A DNA stretch of 64,000 nt from Bradyrhizobium sp. BR 10289 (lineage in GTDB: Bacteria; Pseudomonadota; Alphaproteobacteria; Rhizobiales; Xanthobacteraceae), in the NCBI RefSeq assembly GCF_019455385.1, contig NZ_JACOFR010000003.1, positions 310,001 to 374,000 of the forward strand, written 5' to 3'. The notes beneath the pieces were generated by a model that made no database searches, was not told the DNA's origin, and saw only the letters and a list, made by a program, of their open reading frames with translations. Of this stretch, positions 62,695-64,000 are shown one piece after another. The translations under genes were made by a program, and so were the position numbers. Position 1 is the first letter of the stretch; each line of letters begins with the position of its first letter.

Positions 62695-63162
62695 CTAACC
62701 GCTCGCAGCCCCCGCCTTCGCGAAGCGCCGGCGGATGCGCATCAAGAGCTGGTCGCAGACTTCGCGATAGGCGGCGAGCTTCTGGTCGCGGCTGCCTTCG
62801 ATGGTGGTGGGATCCTGCGTCGGCCAGTACTCGACGTCGGCGGCGAGCGTGCGGGTCAGTTCCAGCGCCTTGTGATGCGCTTCCGGCGAGAGCGTGATGA
62901 TGAGATCAAAATTCAGCCCCTCCCAGTCCTCCAGCTCCTCGAAGGTCTGCGGCTTGTGGGTGGAGATGTCCTGCCCCAGTTCGTCCATCACGGCGACCGC
63001 GAAGGGATCGAGGTCGCCCTTCCTGGCACCGGCCGACTTCACGTAGAGCCCTTGCGGAAACATGTGCCGCAGCAGGCTCTCGGCCATCGGCGAGCGCACG
63101 CTGTTCATGGCGCAGGCGAACAGCACCGATTGCGGATCGCGTGCGCGTGGGGGCGCAGCCAT
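62695..63162 (-). CDS. Low-molecular-weight phosphatase/arsenate reductase-like protein
   Basis: 155 residues. P-loop C17-A-M-N-S-V-R23-S matches C-x5-R-S, and the acid DPTTIEG lies later. In Rhizobiales this gene is part of the hisD-UPF0262-phosphatase-infA-maf block. Function may be phosphotyrosine or arsenate handling; not resolved. The infA gene often found between it and maf in relatives is absent (145-bp gap, too short for IF-1). Confidence 0.85.
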   Translation of the reverse strand: MAAPPRARDPQSVLFACAMNSVRSPMAESLLRHMFPQGLYVKSAGARKGDLDPFAVAVMDELGQDISTHKPQTFEELEDWEGLNFDLIITLSPEAHHKALELTRTLAADVEYWPTQDPTTIEGSRDQKLAAYREVCDQLLMRIRRRFAKAGAASG

Positions 63163-63183
63163 CGCTTACGCTCTTTTGTTTTT

Positions 63184-63232
63184 GCGCATGATCCGATCCG
63201 AAAACCGGTTCCCACTTTTCGGGATCATGCGC
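63184..63232. repeat. Rhizobiales palindromic repeat (GCATGATCC...GGATCATGC type)
   Basis: GCGCATGATCCGATCCGAAAACCGGTTCCCACTTTTCGGGATCATGCGC in outline: outer GCGCATGATCC / GGGATCATGCGC arms, inner CCGAAAA / TTTTCGG, central CCGGTTCCC. A widespread intergenic element type in Rhizobiales (known style). It ends two bases before the UPF0262 stop codon. Confidence 0.85.
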
Positions 63233-63234
63233 GT

Positions 63235-63732
63235 TTAGCCCTTCCAATGAAGGACGGTAATGAGCGTGAACAGCCGGCGCGAGGTCTCGAAATCGACCCG
63301 CACCTTGCCCTTCAGCCGCTCCTGCAGCGTGCGCGATCCCTCGTCATGGATGCCGCGGCGGCCCATGTCGATGGCCTCGATCTTGTCAGGCGTCGCGGTG
63401 CGGATCGCCTGGTAGTAGCTGTCGCAGATCATGAAATAGTCCTTCACGATCCGCCGGAACGGCGTCAGCGAGAGCAGATGCGCGACCACCGGCGTGCCGT
63501 CCTCGCGGCGGATGTCGAACATCAGCCGGCTGCCGGTGATGCCGATATGCAGCGTGAACGGCCCCTTCCCTTCTGCGCCCTCCGGCGCGAACAGGTTCTG
63601 CTCGATCAGATCGTAGATCGCGATCGCGCGCTCATGCTCGATGTCGGGCCCCGAACGGCCGATCGAGTCCTCGTCGAGCGTGACTGCGACGATACGGTTC
63701 TGCGAGTCGTCCTGTTCGGGCGGCGTTGTCAT
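63235..63732 (-). CDS. UPF0262 family protein
   Basis: 165 residues. [35 protein letters not shown] at the N-terminus and [39 protein letters not shown] at the C-terminus are the family blocks. Function unknown; conserved beside hisD in Rhizobiales. The ATG overlaps the hisD stop by four bases. A longer start is rejected because the short form matches the family N-terminus. Confidence 0.9.
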   Translation of the reverse strand: MTTPPEQDDSQNRIVAVTLDEDSIGRSGPDIEHERAIAIYDLIEQNLFAPEGAEGKGPFTLHIGITGSRLMFDIRREDGTPVVAHLLSLTPFRRIVKDYFMICDSYYQAIRTATPDKIEAIDMGRRGIHDEGSRTLQERLKGKVRVDFETSRRLFTLITVLHWKG

Positions 63733-64000
63733 GACAGATTGAGGCGCAATCCAATCGAGCGCGAATGGGCGTCCAGCCCCTCCGCTTGTCCGAGCGTCAT
63801 CGCGGCCGGGCCCAGCGCACGCAGCTGGTCCGGACCGCATTTCAGGATCGAGGTGCGCTTCATGAAATCGGCAACCCCTAACCCTGAGGAGAACCGCGCC
63901 GAGCGCGCCGTCGGCAGCACGTGGTTGGAGCCGCCGACATAGTCGCCGATCGCTTCGGGCGTATGCGCGCCGAGGAAGACGGCGCCGGCGTTACGGATCT
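63729..64000 (-). CDS. hisD: Histidinol dehydrogenase, C-terminal part (runs off the window)
   Basis: About 90 codons visible, the 3' end of the gene. [32 protein letters not shown] sequence and the end [27 protein letters not shown] are the HisD C-terminus (last step of histidine synthesis, L-histidinol to L-histidine with NAD+). The visible part contains a TTA Leu codon in SGLGVA. The 5' part lies beyond the right edge. Overlaps the UPF0262 start (ATGA), so the two are coupled. Confidence 0.93.
   Translation of the reverse strand, partial: IRNAGAVFLGAHTPEAIGDYVGGSNHVLPTARSARFSSGLGVADFMKRTSILKCGPDQLRALGPAAMTLGQAEGLDAHSRSIGLRLNLS

Overview
The window looks like chromosome from a Bradyrhizobium-type alphaproteobacterium. 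The evidence is the high GC content, the conserved block hisD / UPF0262 / low-molecular-weight phosphatase / maf / yacG / tRNA-Phe at the right end, many acyl-CoA enzymes, and dense families of intergenic palindromic repeats of the kind known from that genus. The assignment to genus is inference from gene content and style; no marker gene was compared.

Layout. (1) 0.1-10 kb: an AidB-like acyl-CoA dehydrogenase, an SDR-fold protein, an enoyl-CoA hydratase, a GNAT acetyltransferase, a GcvA-type LysR regulator divergent from a DUF1127 gene, an MHS-family carboxylate transporter, and an operon of two paralogous amidohydrolases plus a Rieske protein. (2) 10-25 kb: CinA-type amidase, DUF1488 protein, AMP nucleosidase, a type I secretion ATPase/adaptor pair, a GlsB/YeaQ stress protein, OmpW, propionyl-CoA synthetase, two TPR/LprI-like secreted paralogues, and an NhaP-type antiporter. 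(3) 25-44 kb: an SDR, a TAXI-type TRAP transporter operon, several small exported proteins, a Nudix CoA pyrophosphatase, a thioesterase, an aldo/keto reductase with a TPR gene, oleate hydratase next to an acyl-CoA ligase, an isochorismatase-like hydrolase, an amine oxidase and a RibD-like reductase.

(4) 44-61 kb is the accessory part. It holds a three-gene haem operon (small unknown protein, DyP peroxidase, RoxA-like di-haem cytochrome c), an orphan solute-binding protein, a TPR-glycosyltransferase, a tandem triplication of an unrecognised 227-229-residue protein whose third copy is a 41-codon stub, a LuxR-type regulator with no LuxI in view, a six-cysteine exported protein, and a complete four-gene MacAB/TolC-type efflux cassette. 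It ends at tRNA-Phe. (5) 61-64 kb is housekeeping, running off the right edge inside hisD.

The most distinctive material is 50.5-61.2 kb. The two full tandem paralogues and the stub share a nearly identical leader (about the first 75 bases) while the coding parts have diverged. They lie between a TPR-glycosyltransferase and a LuxR-type regulator, and the regulator is followed by a Cys-rich secreted protein and a dedicated tripartite exporter. That these form one system is a hypothesis from proximity. A second observation is that five rare TTA leucine codons in otherwise GC-rich minus-strand genes all occur in the same context, TTA-GGG.
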